In this document: positions 23,170-31,871 of the stretch, in pieces
Layout of the letters: every line of letters begins with the position of its first letter
Numbering within the stretch: the stretch's first letter is position 1
From: a virus
IMG/VR virus record: IMGVR_UViG_3300029448_007074
Span: 1 to 40,230 of that record
Direction: 5' to 3' (one strand)
DNA length: 40,230 bases
Translations under genes and position numbers: made by a program
Notes under the pieces: model-generated
Databases searched by the model: none
Told to the model about the DNA's origin: nothing
What the model saw: only the letters and a program-made list of their open reading frames with translations

Positions 23170-23323
23170 TTTTATTTTTTCCTATTTTTTTAATCATATC
23201 TGTTAAACAATTTTCACATATACAATTTTTAGAAACTATCGGAATGACGTTTGGATATTCAAAACACCAACAACCATTAATATTACAATCAAATTCATTC
23301 CCACATTCCTCACAAACTTTCAT
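23159..23323 (-). CDS. Small Cys-rich (CWC-type) zinc-binding protein
   Basis: 54 aa, start ATG 23323, stop TAA 23159, overlapping the ColD-like gene by 11 nt. It has eight cysteines, in CEECG, DCN, GCWC and CICENC. The GCWCF..P segment fits the Cys-rich CWC family, small proteins of unknown role. The cysteines probably bind zinc. It lies 5 nt after the fucose-synthase-like gene and is likely to be translated with it. Confidence 0.65.
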   Translation of the reverse strand: MKVCEECGNEFDCNINGCWCFEYPNVIPIVSKNCICENCLTDMIKKIGKNKNEK

Positions 23324-23328
23324 TCTTT

Positions 23329-24279
23329 TTATTTATTTTCTTCATACCATTTAAGTGTTTTTTTTATACCATCATCTAATGATACTTCACTAACCCAATT
23401 AAATAATTTTTTTATTCTATCACTACTGACAGCTAATTTAGTTTTAATTGTAGGTTTACTTTCATCATACTTAATATACAACTTTTTACCTGAAATTCCT
23501 AGCATTTTTTTTACTAAATTAGAAATAGATATTGATTTACCACACCCAACATTAAATAATTCAAATTTAGATGTTTGATTTTTTATAACAGTATCAACAC
23601 ATTTAACTAAATCAGAAACATATAATAAATCTCGTTCTTCTTCTCCAGTACCCCATACATCAATTGATTTTTTAGACTCATTGATTTTTACCATAGTAGC
23701 TGCAAATACATGTCCCACATCTAAATTAAATTTATCATACGGACCATAAATGTTTGATTGTCTTAAAACCGTAAATTTAGTCTCTCCAATGTCTGAGTAA
23801 AATTTACACATTTTTTCAAGATATATTTTTGTATTTGCTCCACCATAATATTTTGGATACACATCATCACTTTCATTGAAATCTGTTTCTTTCACAGGTG
23901 TATCACTTGATTGATACATAACAGTGCAACTTGGAAAAATAAAATGTTTTACTTTTTGTTCAAACGCCTCTCTAAATAATAATGAGTTCATAATTGCATT
24001 ATCTGTAATATGAATATATGGTTTATTAATAACATCTTTTACTCCTGTAGTTACTGCAGCGTATTGTAAAATAATATCTACATCTTTTACAACTTTTCTC
24101 ACATCCTCTACTTTTGTTAAATCTGCTCTAACCCACTCTACCTCATCTTTTACCCAATCATCATTTATTGTATTGTTCCACACTGCTCTAATGTTGTACT
24201 CATCTTTATCTACAAAATGTTCTAATAGATTTTTACCAATGAATCCTGTAGCTCCGCATATCAATATTTTCTTTTTCAT
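23329..24279 (-). CDS. GDP-fucose-synthase-like nucleotide-sugar epimerase/reductase
   Basis: 316 aa from ATG 24279. The NADP motif ILICGATGFIGKNLLE, IFPSCTVMY, RQSNIYGPYDKFNLDVGH, VWGTGEEERDLLYVSDLV closely track GDP-L-fucose synthase and its relatives, which include ColC. At the catalytic Tyr-x3-Lys position the sequence is YYGGANTKIY, so the Tyr is displaced (Lys151 with Gly147 four residues before). It could act after Gmd and the ColD-like dehydratase as the epimerase/reductase making GDP-colitose, or as a separate enzyme. Confidence 0.75.
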   Translation of the reverse strand: MKKKILICGATGFIGKNLLEHFVDKDEYNIRAVWNNTINDDWVKDEVEWVRADLTKVEDVRKVVKDVDIILQYAAVTTGVKDVINKPYIHITDNAIMNSLLFREAFEQKVKHFIFPSCTVMYQSSDTPVKETDFNESDDVYPKYYGGANTKIYLEKMCKFYSDIGETKFTVLRQSNIYGPYDKFNLDVGHVFAATMVKINESKKSIDVWGTGEEERDLLYVSDLVKCVDTVIKNQTSKFELFNVGCGKSISISNLVKKMLGISGKKLYIKYDESKPTIKTKLAVSSDRIKKLFNWVSEVSLDDGIKKTLKWYEENK

Positions 24280-24289
24280 ATTATTTTTT

Positions 24290-25048
24290 TTATTTAAATT
24301 CAATTGGTATTCTTTTTGAACTTTTACCTATATTATAGTATTCACCTTTTGTTATATAACAAGTTGAATACCACGGCCTAGACCTATTTGAATTATTAGA
24401 ATAAGAACCATGAATAGTATTTCCATGTAAAAATACAATAGAATTTTTATTTAATACTAAATCAACTTTCTTATCTAAAAATTCATTTGGTATATCACAT
24501 TCTCTACCTGGATTATCATTTGGGTTTTCTCTATAACTTTTTTTATCAGGAGCTGGTAATATTGGTAATTTATGAGATTTAGGATAAACGTAAACACAAC
24601 CATTTTCTACATCAGTGTCTCGTAAAAACCAATTAGCAGTTATGTATTGTCCATTTTCATTATCAATATAACGATTGTCTTGATGTGGATTCCACGCCTG
24701 CCCACTATAAGCACTGTAAGCTTCTTTAAAAATCATTTGACTACTTAAACCTATAACATCATTTTGTTGAAGTTTTCTCAAAATGTTCACAACATTTTTG
24801 TTAGACATTACACCTTCACATATTTCAGAGGTTTCTTTTATCTCCTCCAATGTTATATCTGACTTTGGTCTTTCGTCCATCTCTAAAAGAGTATCATATC
24901 TATCTGGATTTATTATAGCCGCAAAATCTTTATTAGCGTGTCTTCTTATCACAGATAAGAATTTATCTGTAAATTCATTTGTATGTACATTCTCTACAAC
25001 TACATATCCATTTTCATTATAAAAATCAATTTGATTACTTGTTATCAT
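24290..25048 (-). CDS. Phytanoyl-CoA dioxygenase family oxygenase
   Basis: 252 aa from ATG 25048, preceded by a run of five G. NPHQDNRYI (His122, Asp124), FLHGNTIHGSYSNNS (His213) and RSRPWYS (Arg224) supply the iron and 2-oxoglutarate ligands of PhyH-type enzymes. It overlaps the SDR gene by 14 nt. Members of this family hydroxylate small molecules, and in glycan clusters they may act on sugar or lipid. Substrate unknown. Confidence 0.85.
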   Translation of the reverse strand: MITSNQIDFYNENGYVVVENVHTNEFTDKFLSVIRRHANKDFAAIINPDRYDTLLEMDERPKSDITLEEIKETSEICEGVMSNKNVVNILRKLQQNDVIGLSSQMIFKEAYSAYSGQAWNPHQDNRYIDNENGQYITANWFLRDTDVENGCVYVYPKSHKLPILPAPDKKSYRENPNDNPGRECDIPNEFLDKKVDLVLNKNSIVFLHGNTIHGSYSNNSNRSRPWYSTCYITKGEYYNIGKSSKRIPIEFK

Positions 25049-25778
25049 AACCAACCCCCTTTGGTTTAAATTCTTCTGGTCTTCCATCTATGATAAGTTC
25101 ACCTTTATTTTTACCATTAACATACTCATTATATATCTGTTCTGCTACTAATTTTGGTTCAAGACCATATGTGTATTCTTTCACTGTTTTTATTCTTGTT
25201 GGGTAAACATTAATAACTTTGATTCCATCTTCTTCAGCTTCAATTCTTAAACTTTTAGAAAATCCTTTTAATCCCCACTTGGTTGCAGAATGCACACTTC
25301 TAAACTTTTTAGGTTCTTTACCTACTATTGAATTTATATTTATAATTGAACCATAACCTTGTTTTTTAAATAAAGGATAAATTTTCTGTGATAAAAGGAT
25401 TGGTGATATTAAATTTGTATTGAGACTCTCTGCTATTTGTTCATATTTCATATCATTTAAAGGAAGACCATAACATGGTATTGCTGCATTATTTACCAAT
25501 ACACTTATTTTATTTTCACTAATTTTAGATAATTGAGTAATAAAATTTGAGTCTGTTAAATCTCCAACAATATCATAAACTTTAATATTATTTTTTTCTA
25601 AAAGTTTTTTAGTTTTTTTAACTTTATTAACATCTCTACCATGTAATATTATATCATACCCATAATCTGCAAAGGTTTGTGCGATAGCCTTACCCAACCC
25701 CTTACTCGATGCTGTAACAAGAACACACTTATTGGTATCTTGCATCATCTCCGAATGGTTCACTTTCGATTTTTTCAT
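25035..25778 (-). CDS. Short-chain dehydrogenase with Tyr-to-His at active site
   Basis: 247 aa. The cofactor loop LVTASSKGLGKAIA, LVNNAAIP, INSIVG (Ser150) and TKWGLKGFSKSL define a classical SDR. Catalytic Tyr is replaced by His163 in the spacing Ser150-x12-His163-x3-Lys167, a one-base TAT/CAT change. The enzyme may be altered or inactive, or the base may be an error. Starts at ATG 25778 or, less likely, the adjacent ATGs at 25748/25745; it overlaps the radical SAM gene. Confidence 0.82.
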   Translation of the reverse strand: MKKSKVNHSEMMQDTNKCVLVTASSKGLGKAIAQTFADYGYDIILHGRDVNKVKKTKKLLEKNNIKVYDIVGDLTDSNFITQLSKISENKISVLVNNAAIPCYGLPLNDMKYEQIAESLNTNLISPILLSQKIYPLFKKQGYGSIININSIVGKEPKKFRSVHSATKWGLKGFSKSLRIEAEEDGIKVINVYPTRIKTVKEYTYGLEPKLVAEQIYNEYVNGKNKGELIIDGRPEEFKPKGVGYDNK

Positions 25779-27783
25779 AGTTTATAACCTTATTTTTTAA
25801 TTTGTTAGATTTTACAGGTTTACAATCGTAAAGATAAGCACCTTTTTTATTAGACCACCAAACCACTTTTGTACACCAATCTTCCCAAGAATCCCAAGTT
25901 TCTGTAGTTCTATCGACAGAATACTTAAAATTACCTTTTGTTAATAATTTTTCTTTACCTAATAATGTTGAATTATATACATCCCATATATTATGTTTTA
26001 GTTTTATTTCTAAATTTTTAGTTTGATTAGGTAATTTAATTAATGATTTATTTAAATTTATAGCTTCTGATATTACCGATTCATAATTTTTAATTCCTTC
26101 TTTTTCAAAAATTTCAAATAAAATATCTTTTGCATCTTCATAAAAATCTTCAATTTTACCCTCAGTAACTGCTCTTATGAATGCTAATTCATCAGGCGGC
26201 CACCAAATGTTTAACCATTTTTTTGAACTTACAAATTCAGGACCACCACTTTGCATATTTCGTGCGTGTTTATAAAAATCTTTAAATAAATCAGATAATG
26301 CTCCTGTTTTTGATTTTTTTTCAATAACAAATTTATCAAAAATATCTTTATAATCTATACCATAAACTGAATTTGCTATTATAATTGGTATTTGAAATAA
26401 TTTATTAAAATGTAAAAACCCAACTATATATCCAAAAGTTCGTGTTTTAACCCAATCTTCACCTGGCATAGATTTTGTACCAACCACCATATGTTGAGTT
26501 TCATAAATATCATCAATCCACTCTCCTAAAGCTCCATGTATATTTATAATATCATTTTCAATTATGTCTAATTCATATTTTTCTATGTATTCAGGATTTC
26601 CCATATCTGTATTTGGTAAGATACTTAAATTATTAAATTGTATTCTGTTATGTTGACCCATACTTATTAACTTAGAAACTCCTTTAGTAAAACTTTCATA
26701 AGTTTCTTCAGGTAATCCTAATATTATATCTGAAAATGTTTTTATTCCATCCTCCATAAATTTAGCTTGTAAATCATAAAAAACTTCTAATTTTATATTT
26801 GACCTTTTAATCGCTTTTAAAGTATCTGGATCGAGAGATTGAAATGCGATTAAAGCACCTTTACTTAATCCACTATCTGACAGTCTTTTTTGTACTTGAT
26901 AAGATACTTTATTTGAATTTTTAGTATTTTGAACTGATAAAGCATGTGGATAACCGTGTTTATCTTTATTTTCTATAAACTTTTCTACAATTGGTAAATC
27001 TCTATCCTTATACATACCAAAGTTAGCATCACAAGTAAAAATAAACTCTATTTTATTTTTTGTAAACCAATCAATTTCTTCGTATAATCTTCCTTCTAAA
27101 TCATATTTAGATACTTTTTTCTTAAATCCAACACCCCAATCACAAAATGTACAAGAAAAAGGACACCCTCTATTTGTCTCCCATAACCCAATCCAACTTT
27201 CATCTGGATTATCTTTTATTAAATTATCAAAATAACCCTCAATAAATGGTGATGGTATTTCATTCATATCTTTTATTCTCTCTGCCTGTAAAGTTGTTAT
27301 TAATTTATCACCATCTCTATAAATTAAAGATTCAACTTTGTCCCAAGTTTTTTTAGGATAATTTTCTAAAAAATCTGTAAAGACTCTTTCGCCCTCACCC
27401 ACTGAAGCTATGTCAATGTAAGTATTGTCATTCATATATTTTTCTATATACTCTGGTCTTTCTGGAATATGACAACCACCAACTATTATTAATATATTTG
27501 GATTTACTTTTTTTAATTCTTTAGCAATTCTCATTGATATATTGTTATTCCATACATAAACACTAAATGCAACTATATCACAATCTTTATATTGTTCTAC
27601 TGCATCTTTTACTTTAACTCTTTTATATATTGGATTTAAAAATTCAAAATCTTTAAAGTTCTTACAATGAAATTCTGCATATGATACCAAAAAACCAAGA
27701 GATAATGGCAAATAATTTTGACCAGAAAAACTATTATTGACTTGAACCATTCCGACTTTTATTTTATTTTTCATTTTGTACAT
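25729..27783 (-). CDS. B12-binding-domain radical SAM enzyme
   Basis: 684 aa. The N-terminal half is a B12-binding-like Rossmann domain (IVGGCHIPERPEY, SVGEGERVF; no DxHxxG cobalamin-ligand motif is visible). NRGCPFSCTFCDWG carries Cys207, Cys211 and Cys214 (CX3CX2C) for the 4Fe-4S cluster. ILGLPEETYESFTKGV is a typical SAM-barrel segment. A C-terminal 200-residue region has many Trp and aromatic residues. ATG at 27783 or 27774. Enzymes of this class do C-methylation, ring changes or epimerisation; the lack of the cobalamin ligand makes methyl transfer less certain. Confidence 0.88.
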   Translation of the reverse strand: MYKMKNKIKVGMVQVNNSFSGQNYLPLSLGFLVSYAEFHCKNFKDFEFLNPIYKRVKVKDAVEQYKDCDIVAFSVYVWNNNISMRIAKELKKVNPNILIIVGGCHIPERPEYIEKYMNDNTYIDIASVGEGERVFTDFLENYPKKTWDKVESLIYRDGDKLITTLQAERIKDMNEIPSPFIEGYFDNLIKDNPDESWIGLWETNRGCPFSCTFCDWGVGFKKKVSKYDLEGRLYEEIDWFTKNKIEFIFTCDANFGMYKDRDLPIVEKFIENKDKHGYPHALSVQNTKNSNKVSYQVQKRLSDSGLSKGALIAFQSLDPDTLKAIKRSNIKLEVFYDLQAKFMEDGIKTFSDIILGLPEETYESFTKGVSKLISMGQHNRIQFNNLSILPNTDMGNPEYIEKYELDIIENDIINIHGALGEWIDDIYETQHMVVGTKSMPGEDWVKTRTFGYIVGFLHFNKLFQIPIIIANSVYGIDYKDIFDKFVIEKKSKTGALSDLFKDFYKHARNMQSGGPEFVSSKKWLNIWWPPDELAFIRAVTEGKIEDFYEDAKDILFEIFEKEGIKNYESVISEAINLNKSLIKLPNQTKNLEIKLKHNIWDVYNSTLLGKEKLLTKGNFKYSVDRTTETWDSWEDWCTKVVWWSNKKGAYLYDCKPVKSNKLKNKVINYEKIESEPFGDDARYQ

Positions 27784-28711
27784 ACCATTTAATTAAATTA
27801 TCTATTCCATTTTCTAAAGATATTTTAGGATTAAAACCTAAAGACTTAGCTCTATCTACATTTAAAACTCTCATCTTATCTCCTGTTATCTTTGATGTAT
27901 CCCAAATTATTTCAGGCTTTTTACCACTCCTATCTATAACTATATCAATTAAATCTTTTATTGTATATCTTTCTCCACTTCCTAAATTAATTGGTTGTTC
28001 TGGTCCTGGTGATTTTTCCATAACTAACATCATACCTGCAGCTACATCTTTACTATGAATAAAATCTCTAACATTAGAACCATCACCCCAAACAACTAAT
28101 GGATTGGTATTATCTAATATTTTTTTAACTAATGATGGTACAACCATAGCACTATCAAGATTAAAATTATCATATGGACCATATGTATTAGCTGGTCTTA
28201 CAATTGATATAGCATCCCAATCATATTGTATTTTATAAGCTTGAGCTTGAAGTTCTCCCATTCTTTTTGCCCATCCTGCAAATCTATCATTATCAGATGG
28301 AAATGTTTTCCATACATCGTCTTCAAACAGTGTTTCTTGTGGTTCATAAACAGCAAGTGAACTTGTATATAAATATTTTTTAACACCACATTTATAAGCT
28401 GCTTCCATTAAATTTGTGTTAAATAATATCATAGGAACAAAATGACTAGCAGGTTTTTCTTTCATAACTTTAGGTGAACCCTTGATACATAATAAGTTAA
28501 AAACATAGTCCATACCCTCACAAACAGATAAACAATTAGAGTAATCTGTTAAATCTAATTTACTATAAGATACTCTATTTTTAAATTTAATATCAGGCTC
28601 TTTCATATCAGAAACAAAAACATCAGCTCCACTTGATATTAAGAGTTCAACTAATTGTCGCCCTATTAATCCTGCACCACCTGCTATCAAAACTTTTTTA
28701 TCTTTAAACAT
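27764..28711 (-). CDS. NAD-dependent epimerase (extended SDR) with atypical active site
   Basis: 315 aa. LIAGGAGLIGRQLVEL, TSSLAVYEP, RPANTYGPYDNFNLDSA and VWGDGSNVRDFIHSKDVA are those of extended SDR sugar epimerases. The Tyr-x3-Lys motif reads FAGWAKRMGE: Lys149 is kept but Ala145 is at the Tyr position, with Phe144 beside it. The same shift from the canonical motif occurs in the epimerase at 23329. It overlaps the radical SAM gene by 20 nt. Reaction unknown. Confidence 0.78.
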   Translation of the reverse strand: MFKDKKVLIAGGAGLIGRQLVELLISSGADVFVSDMKEPDIKFKNRVSYSKLDLTDYSNCLSVCEGMDYVFNLLCIKGSPKVMKEKPASHFVPMILFNTNLMEAAYKCGVKKYLYTSSLAVYEPQETLFEDDVWKTFPSDNDRFAGWAKRMGELQAQAYKIQYDWDAISIVRPANTYGPYDNFNLDSAMVVPSLVKKILDNTNPLVVWGDGSNVRDFIHSKDVAAGMMLVMEKSPGPEQPINLGSGERYTIKDLIDIVIDRSGKKPEIIWDTSKITGDKMRVLNVDRAKSLGFNPKISLENGIDNLIKWYVQNEK

Positions 28712-28713
28712 TT

Positions 28714-29670
28714 TTAATCCTTAATTTTTAAATTATCTGTTATATGAGTATCTGGCTTTTTATCATACTTATCATTTTTGTATTTATCATAACATTCCTG
28801 TAATGTTTCAGTTGCTTTTAAAAAACTTTTCTTTCCTATTTTAATAATTTTGTTTTTGTCTTGATATGATATATTTTTTCCCAATTTACCTGTTGTCTTT
28901 TCACCAAAGTCTTTTCTACAACCATAAGAATTTGAAGTTACCACACCAAAGTCAATTGAAACTCTTAAATTTTTTCCGTTTTTACAAGTTCTATGTAAAC
29001 AAGCGTGGTCAAATATTGTTAAATATCCAAACTTTAAATTACCAATTAGTTCAATATCCTCAAATAAATTTAATCCATCTGAATATGATTTTTGTGTATC
29101 AAAAAATTTGTCTGACATTTTACCAATAGGTTTGTTAAACTCTAAAGTTGTATTTTCATCACCCATTATACCTATCGTTGTTATAGCATCACCATTATGT
29201 CCCGGCCATGCATCTGAGTGTAGTCGTGTTGTTGCTGATGGTCTTTCATCTGTATCTAACCATCTACCATCTTGTATTCTAACTGTACATATATCAAGTG
29301 AATGTAATGTATCAAAATATTTAGTTTCTAAAACAATGTCATTAACCACACTCTGAACTTGATTATACTCTTTTATATTTTCAACTTTTGGATAAAATGC
29401 TCCACTTGGAGTTCTGTTAGGTAGATTCAAAATATCTTTCTCATAATTTAATAAAAAATTATTATCTTTAATAAATTCTTTATCTTTGTAAAATGATTTC
29501 AATGTAACAAATATATAATTTTCAACTTTATTTTTAAGTTTAGAAAATAAATCATTTTTTATTTTAATCTCTAATTGAACACCATTGTCAAAATCAACAT
29601 TACAATATTCTCTAACTTCATCATAAATTTTATTTCTCTCATCTAATATTATTTTTGTATCAACTTTCAC
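28714..29670 (-). CDS. Putative 2OG-Fe(II) oxygenase
   Basis: 318 aa from a GTG start. RLHSDAWPGH gives His151 and Asp153, CLHRT gives His226, and NLRVSIDFGVV gives Arg236, a spacing typical of 2-oxoglutarate oxygenases. The N-terminal 100 residues are Lys/Asp-rich helices and the C-terminus is basic and polar. The gene overlaps the TPP beta-subunit gene by 11 nt. A link with the TPP pair next to it is likely; the substrate is not. Confidence 0.7.
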   Translation of the reverse strand: MKVDTKIILDERNKIYDEVREYCNVDFDNGVQLEIKIKNDLFSKLKNKVENYIFVTLKSFYKDKEFIKDNNFLLNYEKDILNLPNRTPSGAFYPKVENIKEYNQVQSVVNDIVLETKYFDTLHSLDICTVRIQDGRWLDTDERPSATTRLHSDAWPGHNGDAITTIGIMGDENTTLEFNKPIGKMSDKFFDTQKSYSDGLNLFEDIELIGNLKFGYLTIFDHACLHRTCKNGKNLRVSIDFGVVTSNSYGCRKDFGEKTTGKLGKNISYQDKNKIIKIGKKSFLKATETLQECYDKYKNDKYDKKPDTHITDNLKIKD

Positions 29671-30571
29671 TAACTATATCCTTAACTTTACTAACTATTT
29701 GATTTGATATTGGTGGTAAGTTATCTCTATCAGGATGAAATCCAGCAGTTTTATGCTCTAATCCCATTGTGTAAACTTTCTTGTTTGAATCCATCATCAT
29801 TCTATGTGCAATACTACTTGCTACACCTTGTTCGTAATCATCGTCTAAAACAATACCACCATGTACTGAACTATTTAAACATTTTTTCCATTCTTCTTTA
29901 AACACAAATGGTTTTATCCATAATTGATGGATTATGCTAACCTTCAATCCTTTTTTTTCTAATTCTTTTCTAGCTTTTTCAGCTTCAAATCTTGTAATTG
30001 AGATTGGGAATAAAACAATATCTGATTCATCATATAATACATCTTTAAACTCTACAGTATTATCATAACTTCCTCTATGTTCTGATATATAATACACACT
30101 ATCATCATTTATAAATTCTTCATATGCATATTCGTATTCTTTTGGTGTCATCGGTGAAAGTATTTTAGTGCCTGGCATTCTCTGATATAGTGAGTGATGT
30201 GATGAACCCGCAACAGGACCAATTCCACCCTCCATAGCTATACTTCTTATGAAAATAGGACAAGGTATGTCCCAAATCTCTTTACTTTTAGAAGCGTAAT
30301 TAACAATCATTGGAGCATTATACCACTGAAAGCCCTGATACCTTACAACATAAATTGGTTTTTTATTAGCCAATCCAGCACCCACTACAAATCCACCATT
30401 GGCTACATCAGCAGTTGTAACTTCTATCATACCATCCTCTTCATACAATTCAGGTAAAGTTCCACCAACCCAACCAACGGCAGTTAAACATTGTCCAAAA
30501 CATAAATTATTTTTTTCTTTTAGATGACTGTATGTTATAGATTTTATTGTCTCTCTAACTGACTTCCCCAT
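29660..30571 (-). CDS. TPP enzyme beta subunit (E1 beta / transketolase C-half-like)
   Basis: 303 aa. TTADVANGGFVVGAGLANKKPIY, SSHHSLYQRMPGTKILSPMTPKE (125-147, broken here for brevity at HHSLYQ...) and a C-terminal swivelling-domain segment resemble E1 beta subunits and the second half of transketolase. An AGGAG site sits 5 nt before the ATG at 30571, which overlaps the alpha gene by 28 nt. No E2 or E3 gene is nearby, so an ordinary 2-oxoacid dehydrogenase complex is unlikely. Together with the alpha subunit it may transfer a two-carbon unit. Confidence 0.82.
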   Translation of the reverse strand: MGKSVRETIKSITYSHLKEKNNLCFGQCLTAVGWVGGTLPELYEEDGMIEVTTADVANGGFVVGAGLANKKPIYVVRYQGFQWYNAPMIVNYASKSKEIWDIPCPIFIRSIAMEGGIGPVAGSSHHSLYQRMPGTKILSPMTPKEYEYAYEEFINDDSVYYISEHRGSYDNTVEFKDVLYDESDIVLFPISITRFEAEKARKELEKKGLKVSIIHQLWIKPFVFKEEWKKCLNSSVHGGIVLDDDYEQGVASSIAHRMMMDSNKKVYTMGLEHKTAGFHPDRDNLPPISNQIVSKVKDIVSES

Positions 30572-31380
30572 AGCTCCTCTACTAATTTTTTATTTCCTAA
30601 ATCTATTATTTGTGCTTTTCTACCTAACTTTAAAAGTTCATCTTCATATCTATTAAATATATTTTCATTATCACAACCAGGACCGGCATGCCAATATCTA
30701 CGATTGGTATTAATATTTAGTAACATTGGTTCTTCAAAAACATTCTTCATATGTTTTTTAATCACTGATGGGTTATCAGATATGTTGTATGAGTGTTTCA
30801 TACCAAATCCCTTTGCAACATCATGCATTTCCCAACTTCGTCTAACTTTTTTTTCTGTAAGTATTGATAAATTGTTATCCTCTACAACAAACAATATTGG
30901 TAATTTCTTTGTAACTGCCCAACCAATAGCACTCAATGAATAATCTTCTTCTGCTGCAGAATCTCCAACAAATACAATTGTTGGTTTTCTTGTAGCAAAA
31001 CAGTGTCCAACTCCAATTGGAACTTGACTACCCATCAAACCATCATGACCATAAATTTTTTTCTCTTTACATTGAACAGATGCAGAACCACCCATACCAT
31101 TAGCACAACCACTTTCTCTTCCAAGTAACTCATCTACCAACTCTATTGGTTTTCCCCCAAAAGAAAGATAAGTAGAATGTCCTCTATGTTGAATAAAAAT
31201 ACTTGGTTCTATACCCTTGTTTTCCATAACTTGAGCTATTGTAGCTGAAATAAACTCCTGACCTGATGATAAATAGGCAGGAAACTTTATTTGTTTATTT
31301 TGCATTTGTTTAAATGTTTCTTCCTCAAAGTGATGAGATAAAGAAGCTCTATTAAATACTTTTAATCTAAAATCTTTCAC
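30544..31380 (-). CDS. TPP enzyme alpha subunit (E1 alpha / transketolase N-half-like)
   Basis: 278 aa starting at GTG 31380 (GTGA overlap with the HAD gene). QHRGHSTYLSFGG, CANGMGGSASV, FVGDSAAEEDYSLSA (TPP motif begins GD at 139-140) and VEDNNLSI (Asn170) are the diphosphate and magnesium-binding pattern. The length is short compared with the usual 330-370 aa. It pairs with the beta subunit encoded immediately downstream. Expected to form a heterotetramer in the cytoplasm. Confidence 0.85.
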   Translation of the reverse strand: MKDFRLKVFNRASLSHHFEEETFKQMQNKQIKFPAYLSSGQEFISATIAQVMENKGIEPSIFIQHRGHSTYLSFGGKPIELVDELLGRESGCANGMGGSASVQCKEKKIYGHDGLMGSQVPIGVGHCFATRKPTIVFVGDSAAEEDYSLSAIGWAVTKKLPILFVVEDNNLSILTEKKVRRSWEMHDVAKGFGMKHSYNISDNPSVIKKHMKNVFEEPMLLNINTNRRYWHAGPGCDNENIFNRYEDELLKLGRKAQIIDLGNKKLVEELWGSQLERQ

Positions 31381-31871
31381 AATAAATCATCCCAATTTTT
31401 AAATTCTTTTCTATCAATAACCACTACATCAGATATTTTTCTAGCTTCTTCTAAATCTTTATCCATATCATCAAAAAATACACACTTACCTATTTCAGAT
31501 AAATGATTAGCTTTAATATCTGTTTTATATAACATAAGTTTAATATACGAAAAATAATCATATATTCCAAGCTTTTTTAATAATAAAATAGATGGCTGCT
31601 TTTCATATTCAAGATTAAAAACACCACCTCTTGAAATAAAACCAACTTTATTACCATTTGAATTTAAATATTTTAAGACTGAACGAATACCAGGTTGTAA
31701 AATACACTCAGATTCACAATCATCTTTGACAGAATCTTCATCTAGCTTTACTAATGGTTGTATCATTTGTTTAGCCCATATTGGTTCACCTCCTTTAGTA
31801 AATGTGTCAAATACAGTTCTATCCAAATCAAACATAAAAATGTCATATTCTTTACTCAATTTTTTAATCAT
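31377..31871 (-). CDS. HAD-superfamily phosphatase
   Basis: 164 aa. MFDLDRTVFDT (Asp15, Asp17), FISRGG (motif II Ser), a central Lys and FFDDMDKDLEEA (motif IV) form a complete HAD active site. It overlaps the TPP alpha gene (GTGA) and the cupin gene by 8 nt. It probably acts on a sugar phosphate in the same pathway; specificity not readable. Confidence 0.8.
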   Translation of the reverse strand: MIKKLSKEYDIFMFDLDRTVFDTFTKGGEPIWAKQMIQPLVKLDEDSVKDDCESECILQPGIRSVLKYLNSNGNKVGFISRGGVFNLEYEKQPSILLLKKLGIYDYFSYIKLMLYKTDIKANHLSEIGKCVFFDDMDKDLEEARKISDVVVIDRKEFKNWDDLL

